A stretch of 64,000 nt of DNA, from contig NZ_FOWE01000001.1 of the NCBI RefSeq assembly GCF_900115395.1, positions 434,001 through 498,000 of the forward strand, given 5' to 3'. This document shows, in pieces, positions 62,601 to 64,000 of the stretch; position 1 is the stretch's first letter, and each line of letters starts with the position of its first letter. The DNA is from Geodermatophilus obscurus. GTDB taxonomy: Bacteria; Actinomycetota; Actinomycetes; Mycobacteriales; Geodermatophilaceae. The notes below the pieces were generated by a model that did no database searches, was not told where the DNA came from, and was given only the letters and a program-made list of their open reading frames with translations. Made by a program: the position numbers and the translations under genes.

Positions 62601-63714
62601 GCGCCGTCATCAGCGCCTCGTCCACGCTCTGTCCGGACTGCAGAACGCCGCGGTAGAGCCGCTCAGACAAGGCGATGGCGAACTCGTCGCTGACCGGATA
62701 GCGCATCGCCAGCACTGCGCAGCCCAGCCGCTGCACAAGTGCCCGCCCCAGCCCCGACCAGCCCGCTGCCGCAGCAGGGCTGCCCCCGCTGCCGGAGGTG
62801 GCTGCGGCGGCATTGTCGACTTCTTGTCTGGCCTGCTGCTCCAGCTGCTCGGCCTGCTCGGCCCGGTTCAGCAGGCGCAACGTGTCAGCGGCGGTGGCCG
62901 CGCCGGTCTCGCACGCGGCCAGTACCGCCAGTCGCAGTCGGCGGCGCATCAGAGACAGCAACTCGACCAGCTCGTCGGCGTCGATCGGGTCGGGGGTGCC
63001 GTCCTCGCGCTCGAGCACCAGGGTTCCGGCGGCGGCGTGGCCGGAGACGTGCAGCACATCCCATCCACCGCGATCATCAACCGCCCCGCTGAGGGCGTCG
63101 CGCGTTACGCCGTACTGCAGCACCCGCAACTGCACCGCCCGGGCCTCCTGCCCCTGCCCGATCTCCCGGATCAGCCGCTGCAGGGCGTGGCGCTCGCGGC
63201 GCAGCCCCAGCGGCGCGCCGCCGGTGGGCAGGCTGAACAGCGCCAAGACCCGCAGCGGCGCGCCGTCCTGAGCCTGGCCGCCGGTGCGCGGCCGGCTGCG
63301 GGTGTCGGGTAGGTCGAAGACGAACCCCACCCCCTTCCGGGCTAGTACCTGCCCCTGCCAGGAGGCGATCTCCCACGGCCGGTACGGCAGGGACCCCAGC
63401 TGCGGCGGGACCGGCACCCGGACGGTGACCGGTGACTCGTCTAGGAGCGCGGCCATCACCTCCGGGCCGAGGATGTGCTGGCCGATCCAGCTGCCGACCT
63501 GGGAGGTCAGGTCCGCCTCGGAGGTGACCCGCCGGTCGGGGTCGGCCTGCCAGCGCAGCCACCGGTACAGGTCGGTGAACCCGCCGTACTCGAAGTCGCC
63601 TTCGGGCACCGCCACCTGATGGGAGGCCAGCGCCTCGCCCTCCTCGGTCCGCAGCAACCAGCGCCACTCTGTTGTCCCAGCGACCTCGACCGGCTCGAGT
63701 ACCAACCCCGCCAT
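59635..63714 (-). CDS. CHAT-STAND NTPase-TPR protein (array member 4)
   Basis: This 1,359-residue protein has the same plan. The CHAT histidine box reads LHVSGHAAAGTL (the Gly after His is Ala, the His itself kept) and the cysteine box VLAACETGAATA; the NTPase has GMAGAGKTTAALEL and LIVLDNLETLLTD. The TPR part is again the most divergent section (e.g. AVIDEKAELTCLAG, DQALLRDTTPDTV). ATG at 63714 follows a GGGGGGAGG site; the GTG just before it is an alternative. Its promoter resembles that of member 1 rather than members 2 and 3. Confidence 0.8.
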   Translation of the reverse strand: MAGLVLEPVEVAGTTEWRWLLRTEEGEALASHQVAVPEGDFEYGGFTDLYRWLRWQADPDRRVTSEADLTSQVGSWIGQHILGPEVMAALLDESPVTVRVPVPPQLGSLPYRPWEIASWQGQVLARKGVGFVFDLPDTRSRPRTGGQAQDGAPLRVLALFSLPTGGAPLGLRRERHALQRLIREIGQGQEARAVQLRVLQYGVTRDALSGAVDDRGGWDVLHVSGHAAAGTLVLEREDGTPDPIDADELVELLSLMRRRLRLAVLAACETGAATAADTLRLLNRAEQAEQLEQQARQEVDNAAAATSGSGGSPAAAAGWSGLGRALVQRLGCAVLAMRYPVSDEFAIALSERLYRGVLQSGQSVDEALMTALSRIAASPPSLATPALLGPASGLRLEPPPGTAASISLALAGFPAEPERFVGRTATLTRARHALLHGSGSSGVLLHGMAGAGKTTAALELTYQTAAGFTAAAFWTAPPADQWQTALSSLATTLETRLNPRLTSLNLSVQLVGNTATDALLDAYLPMLAELVEQVRLLIVLDNLETLLTDRGDWKDPRLGRVIAALTGHAGASRVVLTSRTAPAGLDPERVVVLPVHALSRDEALLLARELPHLRALTHDSEPATRTTSPQVTADRALLARALTVVQGHPKLLELADAAAADPEILVERVAAAEAAATARGTPLAAFLDTGHTAADPGQLLPALQGWTRAAAAALPEPARLLLQLLATAEPDDRTSTVLEANWADLWQRLAHPGDPPPWPDTLAPLVAAALVEPEPADDPGNPDDHGRPVRYRLHPGIADTIRTDTPSEVRTAADFELAAYWRATFDLAQDREEREATSWLVVHAALAAARYLRRLHQWDIASYMLDQALLRDTTPDTVAAALPHLEAIAEATAGSDRELTDRGTLARAVARIDPAEGERQVRSVLESAVDRDEYQVATAAAGELANLLQQRGRYPEALAVIDEKAELTCLAGLGPWTQLLDAAQRVQLLSLTGDALLVLDEVQQLRARMHELPDQRGDKENVEPWSVRETVLGIGRRAAFDLQRWQDALDLNAERLASIRRRGAGLNELAHIAFNDYGPLINLGRLSDADQLLRACQARFEYADDTEMLGKVLGGRADVAHRQGHPEAALSHVRVALRYLYAARNPDNVAIGHYNLASYQERNGQPPAVWLAHRLAAALLFVLIGSRHLPNSLRTLTRELTDPATAAALATTVDQVRAAVEQVEGVHLGALLDALQPDPDGQQSALDEVLYTARNTPGDQAVDIQPYLGRWRPVLAAVAAAAGGDETAQQDATDFLDGLADSAWAALVHALRRVLAGERDHDTLLAGLHPVEVAIGTRLLDALAGRTELGTGAFPASDH

Positions 63715-64000
63715 CACGACCTCCCCCCGGCCGGGCCGAAGCCCAGCCGCGCCGCAGCGCTAAGCGCCACCACAAGGTATGGAGGCAGCGGCCGGCCGTG
63801 AAGTACACGCAGCGCCACCCTCGGTCCTGTCTGGCCGCTGGCGCCGTACACCGGCGGCAGATGAGCTCCGCACCGCGCCACCGCTTCAGCCGGGGGTCCT
63901 ACCGTTCTCACGACAAGGCGCACGAGTTCCGTGGGCCTCCGGTGGCTGCGCGTGGTGCTCGCGTCAGCCACCCAGGGTGGGTTGAAGTGCTCACCGAGCG
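63715..64000 (-). promoter_or_regulatory. Upstream region of array member 4, related to that of member 1
   Basis: The first 40 bp resemble the block upstream of member 1. Around 63896-63928 a stretch (on the plus strand GGGGTCCTACCGTTCTCACG, then ACAAGGCGCACGAG) matches about 52306-52335 and, more weakly, 47862-47890. On the minus strand it could hold a -35 (TTGTCG) and -10 (GTAGGA) pair. No gene is seen to the window end. Confidence 0.4.

Overview
The window is high-GC DNA (mostly GTG/ATG starts, G/C-rich third positions, AGGAGG-type ribosome sites) and reads as the chromosome of a soil actinobacterium. Gene styles (LuxR, SARP, MmyB-type XRE, CHAT-STAND-TPR proteins) would fit the Geodermatophilaceae or relatives; that placement is inference.

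Region A (1-3.3 kb) holds ordinary genes: the end of an NAD(P)H-binding oxidoreductase, a CAAX-type membrane protease, a carboxymuconolactone decarboxylase, two small unknown genes and a LuxR-type regulator.

Region B (3.3-30.4 kb) is the striking part. It has two small SARP/BTAD regulators and, downstream, a dense set of hydrolases from many unrelated families. One six-gene operon encodes a patatin lipase, a ComEC-like metallo-beta-lactamase (MBL) protein, an intact CHAT peptidase, a CHAT-like protein that lacks the catalytic residues, and two proteins with an orphan FlhA-type (FHIPEP) cytosolic domain. Around it lie a gluzincin-like protease with a second MBL protein, an M6 protease with a P domain, an M4 protease, a HAD-M28 fusion, a papain-like protease, a trypsin-like protease and a matrixin with a cysteine switch. 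None shows a signal peptide. Eight promoters carry heptamer direct repeats (consensus GGTGACG, 11-bp period), always reading toward the gene, and seven of the eight have an nAnnnT -10-like hexamer 9-10 nt downstream. This is the layout of SARP operators, so the cluster looks like one regulon. A 16-bp palindrome between the LuxR gene and the first SARP gene suggests a LuxR-to-SARP-to-effector cascade. I suggest an intracellular, self- or invader-directed hydrolase programme (conflict or programmed-death system); the function is inferred.

Region C (30.7-47.7 kb) is a mosaic: an alcohol dehydrogenase, a carotenoid oxygenase, an MMPL transporter, two DedA proteins, a small alarmone synthetase, a decayed IS3-family element plus a solo end of the same element, and an inverted duplication of a regulator/SDR/methyltransferase locus whose second copy has an internal deletion. 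Three copies of a hairpin-plus-tail repeat lie at 32.0, 33.9 and 47.7 kb; the last two flank the mosaic.

Region D (48-64 kb) is a tandem array of four related CHAT-NTPase proteins, three of about 1,360-1,376 residues with TPR-like C-termini and one cut short after the NTPase and followed by a small gene of unknown function. All four keep the CHAT His/Cys pair and the P-loop. They appear to be sensor/effector proteins of the STAND type and make a second, independent conflict-type locus in the same window.
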